Shown: positions 25,702-35,175, counted from the stretch's first letter. The stretch: 64,000 nucleotides of DNA from Burkholderia ubonensis subsp. mesacidophila (GCF_002097715.1 NZ_CP020738.1:1054001-1118000), one strand, 5' to 3'. The notes: generated by a model from the sequence alone, not told the origin. Program-made: numbers and translations.

Positions 25702-27524
25702 GCCTGCTGATGTCGCGGCGCGATCTCGCGTTCCTGCTGTATGAATGGCTCGATGCCGAAGCGCTTGCGGCGCTGCCGCGCTACGCGGAGCACAATCGCG
25801 AGACCTTCGACGCAGTGCTCGACACCAGCGAGCGCATTGCCACCGACCTGTTCGCGCCGCACGCGGCGCGCGGCGATCGTGAGGAACCGCATTTCGACGG
25901 CGCGCGCGTGACGCTGATTCCCGAAGTCGAGCCGGCCGTGCGCGCATTCGCGGACGCCGGCCTGATCGCCGCGTGCCATGACGAGGCGCTCGGCGGCATG
26001 CGGCTGCCGAAGCTCGTCGAAGCCGCGTCGTTCCTGTTCTTCCAGGCCGCGAACATCGCGACGTCGGCCTATCCGTTCCTGACCGTCGCCAACGCGAACC
26101 TGCTCGTCGCGCACGGCAGCCCCGCGCAGATCGACGCGTTCGCGCGTCCCGAACTGGAAGGGCGCTTCTCCGGCACGATGTGCCTGTCCGAACCGCAGGC
26201 GGGGTCGTCGCTGTCCGACATCGCGACGCGCGCGGACTTCGAGTGCGACTCGCCGCTCGGCCCGCGCTACCGGCTCACCGGCAACAAGATGTGGATCTCG
26301 GGCGGCGAGCACGAACTGACGGAGAACATCGTCCACCTCGTGCTCGCGAAGATTCCCGACGAACACGGCCGGCTGATGCCCGGCACGCGCGGCATCTCGC
26401 TCTTCATCGTGCCCAAGTATCTGTTGGGCGCCGGCGACACGCGCGGCGAGCGCAACGACGTGGTGCTCGCGGGGCTGAACCACAAGATGGGCTATCGCGG
26501 CACGACCAACTGCCTGCTGAACTTCGGCGAAGGCACCCGGTATCGTCCGGAGGGCCGCGCGGGCGCGATCGGCTATCTGGTCGGCGCGCCGAATCACGGC
26601 CTCGCGACTATGTTCCACATGATGAACGAGGCGCGCATCGGCGTCGGCGCGGGCGCGGTGGCGCTCGGCTACACGGGCTACCTGCACGCGCTCGACTATG
26701 CGCGCAACCGGCCGCAAGGGCGTCCGCTCGGGCCGGCCGGCAAGGATGCCGCCGCGCCGCAGGCGCCGATCGTCGCACATCCGGACGTGCGACGGATGCT
26801 GCTCGCGCAGAAGGCCTATGTCGAAGGCGGCCTCGCGCTGATCCTGTACTGCGCGCGGCTCGTCGACGACGGACGCGCACACGCCGATGCCGAGGCGCGC
26901 GCCGACGCCGCGCGTCTGCTCGACATCCTGACGCCGATCGCGAAGAGCTGGCCGTCGCAGTGGTGCCTCGCCGCGAACGACCTCGCGATCCAGGTGCACG
27001 GCGGCTGCGGCTACACGCGTGACTACGCGGTCGAGCGGCTCTATCGCGACAACCGTCTCAACCCGATCCACGAAGGCACGCACGGCATCCAGGCGCTCGA
27101 CCTGCTGGGCCGCAAGGTCATGCAGGACGACGGCGCCGCGCTGCGCGCGCTCGACGCGCGTATCGCGGCGACTGCCGCGCGCGCACGGATGATGGACGGC
27201 GACGCAGGTGCGCAGGCCGATGCGCTGGTGCGGCGCTGGGCCAGGCTCTGCGACGTCACGCGCCAGCTGGGCGCGATCGGCGATCCGCAGGTGCGGCTCG
27301 CAAACGCGAGCGTCTATCTGGAGGCGTTCGGCCATCTCGTCGTCGCGTGGCTGTGGCTCGACGTAACGCTTGCCGCGCACGGGCGCACCGATGACTTCCA
27401 CGACGGCAAGCGCGCCGCCGCACGCTACTTCTTTCGCTGGGAATTGCCGAAGGTGGACGCGCAGTTCGACCTGCTCGCGAGCGTCGACACGACGACGCTC
27501 GACATGCGCGACGGGTGGTTTTGA
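25698..27524 (+). CDS. Acyl-CoA dehydrogenase (long, DmdC/AcdB-type)
   Basis: A 608-residue FAD enzyme of the acyl-CoA dehydrogenase superfamily, longer than the usual 380-400 residues because of a C-terminal extension. The middle domain has the FAD/substrate segment MCLSEPQAGSSLSDI and KMWISGGEHEL. The C-terminal helical domain has QVHGGCGYTRDYAVERLYRDNR and the catalytic glutamate in HEGTHGIQALDLLGRK (near residue 458). Relatives of this length act on short or thio-substituted acyl-CoAs such as 3-methylmercaptopropionyl-CoA; the substrate here is not known. An AGGAGG seven bases before ATG 25698 fixes the start. It is convergent with an IclR regulator and close to an acyl-CoA ligase. Confidence 0.88.
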   Translation: MSLLMSRRDLAFLLYEWLDAEALAALPRYAEHNRETFDAVLDTSERIATDLFAPHAARGDREEPHFDGARVTLIPEVEPAVRAFADAGLIAACHDEALGGMRLPKLVEAASFLFFQAANIATSAYPFLTVANANLLVAHGSPAQIDAFARPELEGRFSGTMCLSEPQAGSSLSDIATRADFECDSPLGPRYRLTGNKMWISGGEHELTENIVHLVLAKIPDEHGRLMPGTRGISLFIVPKYLLGAGDTRGERNDVVLAGLNHKMGYRGTTNCLLNFGEGTRYRPEGRAGAIGYLVGAPNHGLATMFHMMNEARIGVGAGAVALGYTGYLHALDYARNRPQGRPLGPAGKDAAAPQAPIVAHPDVRRMLLAQKAYVEGGLALILYCARLVDDGRAHADAEARADAARLLDILTPIAKSWPSQWCLAANDLAIQVHGGCGYTRDYAVERLYRDNRLNPIHEGTHGIQALDLLGRKVMQDDGAALRALDARIAATAARARMMDGDAGAQADALVRRWARLCDVTRQLGAIGDPQVRLANASVYLEAFGHLVVAWLWLDVTLAAHGRTDDFHDGKRAAARYFFRWELPKVDAQFDLLASVDTTTLDMRDGWF

Positions 27525-27549
27525 GCGCGCGCCGATGCCAGCACGTCAA

Positions 27550-28368
27550 CTAGAAATGGCCGCCGACGCGCGCGAACACTTCGTCGCGCAGCGCGACGAG
27601 CCGAGGACCGAAATCGTCGACCAGGCGCGCGCGCGTGACGGTCGACACACGGCCGCTGCAACTGAAGGCGAGGATGCGCGAGCGATCGGCCGACACCATC
27701 GGCACGCCGACCGCGAACAGGTCCGGCATCCAGTCGCCGAGCGACAGGCAGAAGCCGAGCTTTTCGTAGTCTTCGCGCGCGGCGACGATCCCGGCCTCGA
27801 GTTGCGGCCACTGGTCCGGCGGGCTGCTCGCGCGGGTGGTCCGCAGATAGCGCTCGAACAGCTCGTCCGGCAGCGCCGCGAGATGCGCGCGGCCGAGCGC
27901 GGTCGCGCCGTGCGGAACGCGCGAGCCGGGTTCGAACCGCAGCTGGAACAGCGGATCGCCCTGGCACACGTCGAGCAGGATCATCTGCTTGCCGTCGAAC
28001 TCGCCGAGCATCGCGGCCGCCTGCGTGTACTCCGCATAGGACTGCAGGAACGGGCGCGCGATGTCGACGACCTCGTTGCTCTGCAGGAACGCGTGCCCGA
28101 GATTCAGCACGCCGATGCCGAGCGAATATTTCTCCAGCTCCGCCGAGTAATGCAGGTAGCCGAGTTGCGTGAGCGTGAACGTGACGCGCGACACGGTCGG
28201 TTTCGGCAGGTGCGTGCGCCGCGCGATGTCCTGGTTGCCGAGAAAGCGCTCGCCGCGCGTGAAGCAACGCAGCACCGCCATCCCGCGCGCGAGCGCGGTG
28301 ATGAATTGCGGATGGTCTTCGTTGGGGGCGGACAGCAGCGTGATGGCGTCGCGCTTCGGATTACCCAT
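27550..28368 (-). CDS. IclR family transcriptional regulator
   Basis: A 272-residue regulator. The N-terminal winged helix-turn-helix (LARGMAVLRCFTRGERFLGN, THLPKPTVSRVTFTLTQLGY) is followed by the IclR effector-binding domain with VPHGATALGRAHLAALP and FAVGVPMVSADRSRILAFSC. It is convergent with the acyl-CoA dehydrogenase gene (25 bp apart) and divergent from the ligase gene (205 bp). It is the likely local regulator of this acyl-CoA pathway, responding to an unidentified aromatic or carboxylic effector. Confidence 0.88.
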   Translation of the reverse strand: MGNPKRDAITLLSAPNEDHPQFITALARGMAVLRCFTRGERFLGNQDIARRTHLPKPTVSRVTFTLTQLGYLHYSAELEKYSLGIGVLNLGHAFLQSNEVVDIARPFLQSYAEYTQAAAMLGEFDGKQMILLDVCQGDPLFQLRFEPGSRVPHGATALGRAHLAALPDELFERYLRTTRASSPPDQWPQLEAGIVAAREDYEKLGFCLSLGDWMPDLFAVGVPMVSADRSRILAFSCSGRVSTVTRARLVDDFGPRLVALRDEVFARVGGHF

Positions 28369-28573
28369 GCGTGTGCGGTGCGGGATGGAGGTGGCCCGGC
28401 GTGGCCGGCGAGTGCCGGGCGGCGGGCTGCGAGGATTCTACCGGAAAGCGTCCGGCGCGCGCGCGGGCGCCGCCGTGCAGGATGCGCTCGGCCGCCCGGA
28501 CGCGGCGGCCGGCTGTCCGCGCGGCGTCCGCGCTGCGATTGATCACACCCGCCACTGAAACAGGAGCCGAACC

Positions 28574-30259
28574 ATGCCCATCGAAAGGTCGCCGAACTGG
28601 CCGGCGCATCTGCCCGGCCATCTGACGTTGCCGGAAACGAACCTGTTCCACAACGCGGAGGTGGCGGCGGCGCGCTATCCCGACAAGCCGTTCATCGTCT
28701 TCTACGACACGGCGGTCACGTTCGCCGAGTTCAAGGACGAGGCCGAGCGCATCGCGGGCTTCCTGCAGCAACGCTACGGTGTGCGCACGGGCGACCGGGT
28801 GCTGCTGTACATGCAGAACAGCCCGCAATGGATGATCGCCTACTACGGCATCCTGCGCGCCGGTGCAGTCGTCGTGCCGATCAATCCGATGAACCTGACG
28901 GACGAACTGCAGCATTACGTCGAGGACTGCGGCGCGCGCGTGATGTTCGCCGCGCAGGACCTGTATCCGCGCGTGCGGCCGCTCGTCGGCGCGAGCGGGC
29001 TCGAACACGTCGTCGTCGCGACCTACGGCGATTACCTCAAGCGGCCGCCGGCCCTCACGCCGCCGGATTTCATCACGGCGCCGCGAAACGCGAGCGGTCC
29101 CGGCGTGGCGCACTGGCGCGACGTACTGGCCGCGCAGCTCGCGCCGGGGCCGCTCACGACCGGACCGGACGACCTGTGCGTGATGCCCTATACGTCGGGC
29201 ACGACCGGCAAGCCGAAGGGCTGCATGCATACGCATCGCAGCGTGATGTGCACGGCCGTGGGCGGCGTCCAATGGTTCGGCTGCACGCAGGACGCGACCA
29301 TGCTGTCCGTGCTGCCGCTGTTCCACGTGACGGGCATGCAGGGCGGCATGAACGCGCCGCTGTACAGCGGCGCGACGGTCGTCGTGCTGCCGCGCTGGGA
29401 CCGCGACGCGGCCGCGTGGGCGATCGAGCGCTACCGCGTGACCAACTGGCAGTCGATTTCGACGATGGCGGTCGACTTCCTGTGGAACCCGCGGCTCGAC
29501 GAATTCGACCTGTCGAGCCTGCGCTGGATGAGCGGCGGCGGCGCGGCGATGCCGGATGCGGTCGCGCAGCGACTCGCGGAGCGCGTCGGTATCGACTACA
29601 TCGAAGGCTACGGGCTGTCGGAGACGATCGCGGCCACTCACATCAATCCGCCGCAGCGGCCGAAGCGGCAATGCCTCGGCATTCCGGTGTTCGACGTCGA
29701 CGCGCGGGTCGTCGATCCCGTCACGTTCGACACGATGCCGCGCGGGGAGACGGGCGAGATCGTCGTGCATGGCCCGCAGGTGATGCGCGGCTACTGGGGG
29801 CGCCCCGACGCGACGCGCGACGCGTTCGTCGAGATCGACGGGAAAGCGTTCCTGCGCACCGGCGATCTCGGCTACATGGACGAGGACGGCTACTTCTTCA
29901 TGGTGGATCGCCTCAAGCGGATGATCAACGCGTCCGGCTACAAGGTCTGGCCGGCGGAGGTGGAGGCGATCCTGTACGGCCATCCGGACATCCAGGAGGT
30001 CTGCGTGATCGGCTCGGTCGACCCGTATCGCGGCGAGACGGTCAAGGCGGTCGTCGTGGCGGACCCGGCGCGGCGCGGGCTGCTGACCGAAGACGCGATC
30101 GTCGCGTGGGCGCGCGAGCACATGGCGTCATACAAGGCGCCGCGCATCGTCGAATTCGTGGATGCGCTGCCGAAGTCGGGCACGGGCAAGATCCAGTGGC
30201 GCCAGTTGCAGGAACAGGAAGCGGCTCGCCGGGCCGCGCAAGGAGAGAGAAAAGCATGA
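28574..30259 (+). CDS. Long-chain fatty-acid-CoA ligase-like, AMP-binding enzyme
   Basis: A 561-residue adenylate-forming enzyme that activates a carboxylic acid to its acyl-CoA through an acyl-AMP. The P-loop is YTSGTTGKPKG. The second core motif is YGLSETIAATH. TGDLGYMDEDGYFFMVDRLK is the hinge, and the C-terminal catalytic Lys is in SGTGKIQWRQL. The ribosome binding site is CAGGAG before ATG 28574. It overlaps the next gene by four bases (ATGA). With the acyl-CoA dehydrogenase and IclR gene it forms a fatty or aromatic acid catabolic unit; the acid cannot be told from sequence. Confidence 0.9.
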   Translation: MPIERSPNWPAHLPGHLTLPETNLFHNAEVAAARYPDKPFIVFYDTAVTFAEFKDEAERIAGFLQQRYGVRTGDRVLLYMQNSPQWMIAYYGILRAGAVVVPINPMNLTDELQHYVEDCGARVMFAAQDLYPRVRPLVGASGLEHVVVATYGDYLKRPPALTPPDFITAPRNASGPGVAHWRDVLAAQLAPGPLTTGPDDLCVMPYTSGTTGKPKGCMHTHRSVMCTAVGGVQWFGCTQDATMLSVLPLFHVTGMQGGMNAPLYSGATVVVLPRWDRDAAAWAIERYRVTNWQSISTMAVDFLWNPRLDEFDLSSLRWMSGGGAAMPDAVAQRLAERVGIDYIEGYGLSETIAATHINPPQRPKRQCLGIPVFDVDARVVDPVTFDTMPRGETGEIVVHGPQVMRGYWGRPDATRDAFVEIDGKAFLRTGDLGYMDEDGYFFMVDRLKRMINASGYKVWPAEVEAILYGHPDIQEVCVIGSVDPYRGETVKAVVVADPARRGLLTEDAIVAWAREHMASYKAPRIVEFVDALPKSGTGKIQWRQLQEQEAARRAAQGERKA

Positions 30260-31236
30260 AAGCACTGCTCTGTACCGCATTCGGTCCGATCGACCAGTTG
30301 CGGATCGAGGACGTGACGATTCCCGAACCGGCCGCGGGCCAGGTGCGGATTCGCGTGAAGGCGGCGTCGCTCAATTTCCCCGATGCGCTGATCGTGCAGG
30401 GGCTGTACCAGGCGAAGCCGGCGCTGCCGTTCTCGCCCGGCGCGGAACTGGCCGGCGTGATCGACGCGGTCGGCGAAGGCGTGAGCGGGTGGCGGCCCGG
30501 CGACGCGGTGATCGCGTCGACCGGCCACGGCGGCTTCGCGCAACAGTGCGTGGCCGACGCGCGCCAGGTCGCCGCGTTGCCGCCGGGGATGGCGTTCGAC
30601 CAGGGCGCGGCGTTCGTGCTGACCTATGGCACATCGCTGCACGCGCTGCAGCAGCGCGCGCGCCTGCTGCCGGGCGAGACGCTGCTCGTGCTGGGTGCGG
30701 CGGGCGGCGTCGGGCTCGCGGCGATCGAGATCGCAAAGGCGCTTGGCGCGCGCGTCATCGCGGCGGCATCGACGGCCGACAAGCTGGCGCTGTGCCGCGA
30801 CGCGGGCGCCGACGAGACGATCGACTACGCGACCGAGGACTTGCGCCGCCGCGTGGACGAGCTGACCGGCGGGCGCGGCGCCGACGTCGTCTACGACCCG
30901 GTGGGCGGCGCATACAGCGAGGCGGCGCTGCGCGCGACCGCGTGGCGCGGCCGGTATCTCGTGGTCGGTTTCGCGGCCGGCGAGATTCCGAAGATCGCGC
31001 TGAACCTGGCGCTGCTCAAGGAGCGCGACATCCTCGGCGTGTTCTGGGGAGATGCGGTGCGCCGCGACCCGGCGCAGCACGCGGCCAACATGCGCCTGCT
31101 TGCCGAATGGTTTGCGGCGGGCAAGGTGCGGCCGGTGATCACCGAGCGCGTGCCGCTTGCCGACGCGGCCGACGCGATCGCCCGGATGGCGAACCGGCAG
31201 GTCAAGGGCAAGGTGGTGATTCTGCCGGACGCGTGA
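30256..31236 (+). CDS. NADPH:quinone oxidoreductase-like MDR enzyme
   Basis: A 326-residue zinc-free medium-chain dehydrogenase/reductase. It shows the catalytic-domain start MKALLCTAFGPIDQLRIEDV, the substrate segment SLNFPDALIVQGLYQ, and the NADPH-binding motif LVLGAAGGVGLAAIEIAKALG. No structural-zinc cysteine cluster is seen, as in quinone oxidoreductases and some enoyl reductases. The start is fixed by AGGAGAGAG upstream and by the ATGA overlap with the ligase. Because of this coupling it could reduce an enoyl-CoA or ketone intermediate of the same pathway rather than quinones. Confidence 0.88.
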   Translation: MKALLCTAFGPIDQLRIEDVTIPEPAAGQVRIRVKAASLNFPDALIVQGLYQAKPALPFSPGAELAGVIDAVGEGVSGWRPGDAVIASTGHGGFAQQCVADARQVAALPPGMAFDQGAAFVLTYGTSLHALQQRARLLPGETLLVLGAAGGVGLAAIEIAKALGARVIAAASTADKLALCRDAGADETIDYATEDLRRRVDELTGGRGADVVYDPVGGAYSEAALRATAWRGRYLVVGFAAGEIPKIALNLALLKERDILGVFWGDAVRRDPAQHAANMRLLAEWFAAGKVRPVITERVPLADAADAIARMANRQVKGKVVILPDA

Positions 31237-31423
31237 TTCGGCTGCGTCGCGCGGCCGGACGATTCGCGCCGCGCGATGCGAACTTTCGGCGATGCCCGCC
31301 GGCTGACATGAATATATAGAAATGCTAATCATGGTCGACGCGAGCGCGTGAATCGCCGACAATTTCCGCCGGATCCGGAATCGGGTCAATCGCACATTGA
31401 CAGGTCGACAAGAGAGCTGGCGA

Positions 31424-31861
31424 ATGAAACTGACATACGCAAGTACGACGCACGACGATGCCGAGACGCTGGTGCAGATACGCATCGCCGCGATGCGCGA
31501 AAGCCTGGAGCGCGTCGGCCGATTCGATCCGCAGCGTGCGCGCGCGCGTTTCCTGTCGTCCTTCGATCCTGCCTGCTGCCGGTTCATCCTCGCAAACGGC
31601 GTAACCGTCGGCTTCCTTGTGGTGAGGCCGGCCGACGAGCATCTGGCACTCGAACACCTGTACATACTGCCCGCGCACCAGGGCAAGGGAATCGGTTCGG
31701 CCGTGCTCGCGTCGATCTTTGCCGACGCCGATGCGCGAGCGCTGCCGGTCAAGGTCGGCGCGCTGCGCGGCAGCGATTCGAACCGCTTTTACCAGCAGCA
31801 TGGCTTCGTGAAAATCGCAGACGCGGAATGGGATATCTACTACGTTAGAGAGCCCGACTGA
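31424..31861 (+). CDS. GNAT family N-acetyltransferase
   Basis: A 145-residue acetyltransferase-fold protein. The acetyl-CoA binding motif A reads HLYILPAHQGKGIGSAVLASI (Q-x-x-G-x-G). The C-terminal part NRFYQQHGFVKIADAEWDIYYV is the usual motif B and end strand. The start at 31424 follows AGAGAGCTGGCGA; a frame nine codons longer is possible. It is 72 bp upstream of a LysR gene on the same strand. Substrate unknown. Confidence 0.85.
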   Translation: MKLTYASTTHDDAETLVQIRIAAMRESLERVGRFDPQRARARFLSSFDPACCRFILANGVTVGFLVVRPADEHLALEHLYILPAHQGKGIGSAVLASIFADADARALPVKVGALRGSDSNRFYQQHGFVKIADAEWDIYYVREPD

Positions 31862-31933
31862 ACGCGGCGTGCCTCCTTTACTTTTGCACAAAAAATGCAC
31901 TATAAATGAGATTGTTTTGATTTCAGGTCAACA

Positions 31934-32863
31934 ATGAAAGTCACGCTCGACGAACTCCAGGCATTCGCGACCGTGGTCGACACCGGTTCGATCACGTCGG
32001 CCGCGCAGCAGCTCGACCTCACCGTGTCGGCGACGAGCCGCACGCTCGCGCGGCTCGAGGAAAAGCTGAAGACCACGCTGCTGCGCCGGACCACGCGGCG
32101 GCTCGAACTGACCGAAGAGGGGCAGGCGTTCCTGCAGAATGCGCGCGCGATCATCGAATCGGTCGAGAGCGCGGAAGAGCAGATGACGGCGCGTCGCGAG
32201 AAGCCGTCGGGGCGCCTGCGGGTCGACGCCGCGTCGCCGTTCATGCTGCATGTGATCGTGCCGCTCGTGCGCGGTTATCGCGAGCGGTTTCCGCAGGTCG
32301 AGCTGGAGCTGAACAGCAACGAAGGGATCATCGACCTGCTCGAAAAGCGCACCGACGTCGCGATCCGGATCGGCCGGCTCAAGGATTCGACGCTGCACAG
32401 CCGGCACATCGGCAACAGCCGGTTGCGCCTGCTTGCGAGCCCCGCCTATCTCGACGCGCACGGGCACCCGCGCAAGGTCGAGGATCTGGCAAAGCATGCG
32501 CTGCTGGGCTTCAACCAGCCGGAGTCGCTGAACGTGTGGCCGATCCTCGGCGCGGACGGCGAGCCGTATCGGATCGAGCCGACGATCTGGTCGTCGAGCG
32601 GCGAGACGCTCAGGCAACTCGCGCTCGACGGTGCGGGCATCGCCTGCCTGTCGGACTTCATGACCGTCCACGATCGCGAAGCGGGGCGGCTCGTGCAACT
32701 CCTCGCGCGCCAGACGCAGGACGTGCGGCAGCCGGTGAATGCGGTCTATTACCGGAACACGGCGATTTCGTCGCGGATCGCATCGTTCGTCGACTACCTG
32801 ATCCACGCGATCGACGCCAACGGGGCGACGCAGCAGCCGTCCGGATGGGCGACACGGCCGTAA
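31934..32863 (+). CDS. LysR family transcriptional regulator
   Basis: A 309-residue LTTR. The N-terminal helix-turn-helix is DELQAFATVVDTGSITSAAQQLDLTVSATSRTLARLEEKL, split over about residues 6-45. The substrate-binding domain contains GRLRVDAASPFMLHVIVP and DVAIRIGRLKDSTLHSRHI, the pattern of the CrgA/DsdC-like subgroup. A usual divergent target gene is missing: its upstream neighbour is the co-oriented GNAT gene, and the downstream gene is convergent. Effector and target unknown. Confidence 0.9.
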   Translation: MKVTLDELQAFATVVDTGSITSAAQQLDLTVSATSRTLARLEEKLKTTLLRRTTRRLELTEEGQAFLQNARAIIESVESAEEQMTARREKPSGRLRVDAASPFMLHVIVPLVRGYRERFPQVELELNSNEGIIDLLEKRTDVAIRIGRLKDSTLHSRHIGNSRLRLLASPAYLDAHGHPRKVEDLAKHALLGFNQPESLNVWPILGADGEPYRIEPTIWSSSGETLRQLALDGAGIACLSDFMTVHDREAGRLVQLLARQTQDVRQPVNAVYYRNTAISSRIASFVDYLIHAIDANGATQQPSGWATRP

Positions 32864-32950
32864 GCGGGATCGCGTGAGCGCGATGACGCAGCGTCTCGCG
32901 GCGCACGAATCACGTCATGCAGTCTCGCGCGCGATGCAATGCGTTCCTCT

Positions 32951-33907
32951 TCACTCGCCGGCGTGAAACGCCGGCAGCACATGCTCGGCAAGTTCCTCGA
33001 GCACGCTGCGCACCGGCCGGTTCGAACCGGGATTCAGGCTGACGTGATGCGTGCCCGCTGCACGCATGTCCTGCAGCACGCGCAGCAGTGTGCGCCGGCC
33101 GGCCGAATAGCCGAGCGGCAGCGCCGTCGCCGGCGCATCCGGATCCGCGCTCAGGTCGAGCCGCATCGCGACCCCGAACGCGCGAAAGGCCGGCTCCGCG
33201 AGCCGGTCGACGGCGGCCCGCCACATCGCGTGACGGGCGCGCTGCGCGTCCGGTTCGCGGTGATACGTCATCCAGCCGATCGAATGCCGCGCGATCCAGT
33301 CTACGCTCTGCCCGCCGGAGCCGACCGCGAGCATCGGCACCGCGTCGGCGCCGCGCGGCAGCAGCGTGAATTCGGGCGCATCGGGCGGCGCGTGGTCGGG
33401 GATCACGCGCGACGCGGCGCCGACCGCGGCCGCGACGACGTCCCAATGACGCCGGTATCGCTCGCGCCGCTCGTCGGCATCGACGCCGAAGGCCGCATAT
33501 TCGGGCGGCCGGTCGCCGGAGCCGAGGCCGAGGATGAAGCGCCCACCGGACAGCATGCCGACGGACAGCGCGCCCTTGGCGATATGCAGCGGATGACGCA
33601 GCGGCAGCACGATCGCGCCGCTCGCGAGCGCGATGTGCCGCGTGTGCGTCGCGAGCGCGCCGAGCAGGACCCACGGGTCGAGATGCCCGACGGGGTCCGG
33701 ATAGTCGGCGCTGTTCAGCGGCACGTCCCGGACCCACAACGCGCGAAAGCTGAGCGTGTCGGCCAGCGCCGCGAGTTCGAGCTGTTCGTGAAAGTCCGCG
33801 ACGACGTCGCCGCTGCGCAGGAGCGGGAGCGTCAGCCCGATCGAGAGCCGGCCTTCGGAGAAAACGCGGGGCGCAATGCCGGAGCGACTGGGGGCGGGCG
33901 GGGTCAT
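32951..33907 (-). CDS. LLM class flavin-dependent oxidoreductase
   Basis: A 318-residue luciferase-like monooxygenase-family protein. It has the TIM-barrel features FRALWVRDVPLNS, HTRHIALASGAIVLPLRHP and GGRFILGLGSGDRPPEYAAFG, which usually bind FMN or F420. Burkholderia mostly uses FMN in this family. The start at 33907 (MTPPAPSRSG) follows CAGGAACAAA; a frame reaching 34396 has no support. It is convergent with the LysR gene. Substrate unknown. Confidence 0.82.
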   Translation of the reverse strand: MTPPAPSRSGIAPRVFSEGRLSIGLTLPLLRSGDVVADFHEQLELAALADTLSFRALWVRDVPLNSADYPDPVGHLDPWVLLGALATHTRHIALASGAIVLPLRHPLHIAKGALSVGMLSGGRFILGLGSGDRPPEYAAFGVDADERRERYRRHWDVVAAAVGAASRVIPDHAPPDAPEFTLLPRGADAVPMLAVGSGGQSVDWIARHSIGWMTYHREPDAQRARHAMWRAAVDRLAEPAFRAFGVAMRLDLSADPDAPATALPLGYSAGRRTLLRVLQDMRAAGTHHVSLNPGSNRPVRSVLEELAEHVLPAFHAGE

Positions 33908-34290
33908 TTTGTTCCTGACTGAAGGGGCGTCGTGGGGGCATCGCGTATGGATCGCTGTGCGGTGCCCGCGCACGTGGGAGCTACGCGCCGCCGGGGCGGT
34001 CGGAGAATTGTAAGCCTGCGTCGTGATGTGCGGAGTGTCGCGCCACTGCCGCCGACGCCCGCTGTTCTCGCAACAGTTTTCCCGCCCCCGCGTTTCAATC
34101 CTGAAACATTCGCACCGGTCGACCGTGCGCGCGCCGCGCCCGCCGGGCAAGGATCCCCGCCCGGCGCGGCATTGCGCCGGATGGTGCGGTCCTTGCATAT
34201 AGGTTCGTGCCGTCACCGCGACCGTCGACGAAGCTGGCTCCGACGATCGCGCCCCGGCGGTCAGGGAGCATTTCAATCGGGGACAAGAGA

Positions 34291-34383
34291 ATGAAAAAAG
34301 ATCAAATCGCAACGCGCCATGTTGCACGCATGAATCGCCGAATATCTCGGCTGCCCGTTCCGCTTGTGCTCGAAGTGACCTGA
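34291..34383 (+). CDS. Possible 30-residue basic peptide
   Basis: A short frame, MKKDQIATRHVARMNRR and onward to LPLVLEVT-like end, begins 10 bases after GGGGACAAG. It is basic and has no signal peptide or known family. Support is only a plausible ribosome binding site and an AT-richer start than its surroundings. Confidence 0.25.
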   Translation: MKKDQIATRHVARMNRRISRLPVPLVLEVT

Positions 34384-34909
34384 TCACGTTCGGCACTCAA
34401 CCCCGTCCGATCATCCACGTCCATTCCGTTCGTCCGCCACGCGCACACGTTGCGAACGAGGTCGATCGGCCCGCTGCGGTTTGCCCGCGGCGACCGAAGG
34501 CAGGAACCGGCGTCGGCCGACGGATGGCCGTGCAGGCAATTTGATTTGTCATCCTGATGAATGAGGTATGGGTCTCATGCGCCGCATGCGGCATTCGCGG
34601 ACGGTGCAGCGGACTCGAAGGCCGCGATGCACGAAGGCGGGACGGCGTGATTCAAAACCGAAACCGAACGTGCAGGCCGCAGGGAGACGCCTTGAAAGGC
34701 ATCGGGACACGAAACGGCGATCGACACGACATGAACGGTCAATTCGACGTGCAGGCAGGACGAACGCTTTCCGGCCGCGGCTTCGCACCGCAGAGCCGCC
34801 GGGTCGCGTGCGGCCGTCGCATCGCCGGTCAGGCATCCGGGCAGCCGGATCGAGCAGGGAGGGAAGTCAGCGCGCAACGACGCTTCTGACACATCTGACA
34901 CAAGAGAAT

Positions 34910-35043
34910 TGGCGTTGACCGGGGATCGTCCCGCAGGCACGGCTTCGCGGACGTAGCAACGCCAGGTTTCCAGTTGATCCACAACCCCGATGGATCAATT
35001 GTTCAAGCGCCCATCACCCTTTGGCGGATGGGCGCCTTTTTTT
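34910..35043 (+). ncRNA. Candidate structured small RNA with its own terminator
   Basis: Three successive helices can be drawn by eye. First, TGGCGTTG/CAACGCCA (34910-34917 with 34957-34964) encloses a bulged hairpin CGTCC-GC/GC-GGACG (34927-34953). Second, TTGATCCA/TGGATCAA (34974-34981 with 34991-34998). Third, a terminator stem GCGCCCATC/GATGGGCGC (35007-35015 with 35027-35035) followed by seven T residues. No protein gene ends just upstream, so the terminator needs another transcript, and this segment is the obvious one. The 5' end and promoter are not clear (a GAGAAT at 34904-34909 is a weak -10). It does not match 6S, tmRNA or RNase P by eye. Confidence 0.45.
35007..35043 (+). terminator. 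Rho-independent terminator at the end of the gene-free region
   Basis: A 9-bp GC-rich stem (35007-35015 with 35027-35035), an 11-nt loop and a run of seven T residues. It is on the plus strand 130 bp before the sirtuin start, and there is no annotated gene behind it for more than 1 kb. Confidence 0.8.
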
Positions 35044-35175
35044 GTGGCGGGCGGTTCGGACATGTCGGGGAGCGCCGGCACGGAGCGCGCCGCGGTTCGG
35101 TATCATGTGCGGACGCAGGCTGGCCGGTGCGCGTCCCCGGCCGGCCGATCCCGCCCGCTCATCCGTCGCCGTCTC

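Larger units (their letters stand above)
33908..35175. other. 1.27 kb region with almost no coding capacity
   Basis: No recognisable protein gene occurs between the LLM oxidoreductase and the sirtuin. It contains one candidate 30-residue ORF (34291-34383), a tandem 9-bp repeat TCTGACACA at 34885-34902 and a structured, terminator-ended segment at 34910-35043. A gap this long is unusual in a window where most gaps are below 300 bp. Confidence 0.5.

Noticed and set aside
34910..35043. 6S RNA, tmRNA or RNase P RNA identity for the structured segment
   Set aside because: No long imperfect rod with a central bubble, no tRNA-like ends and no RNase P core sequence.
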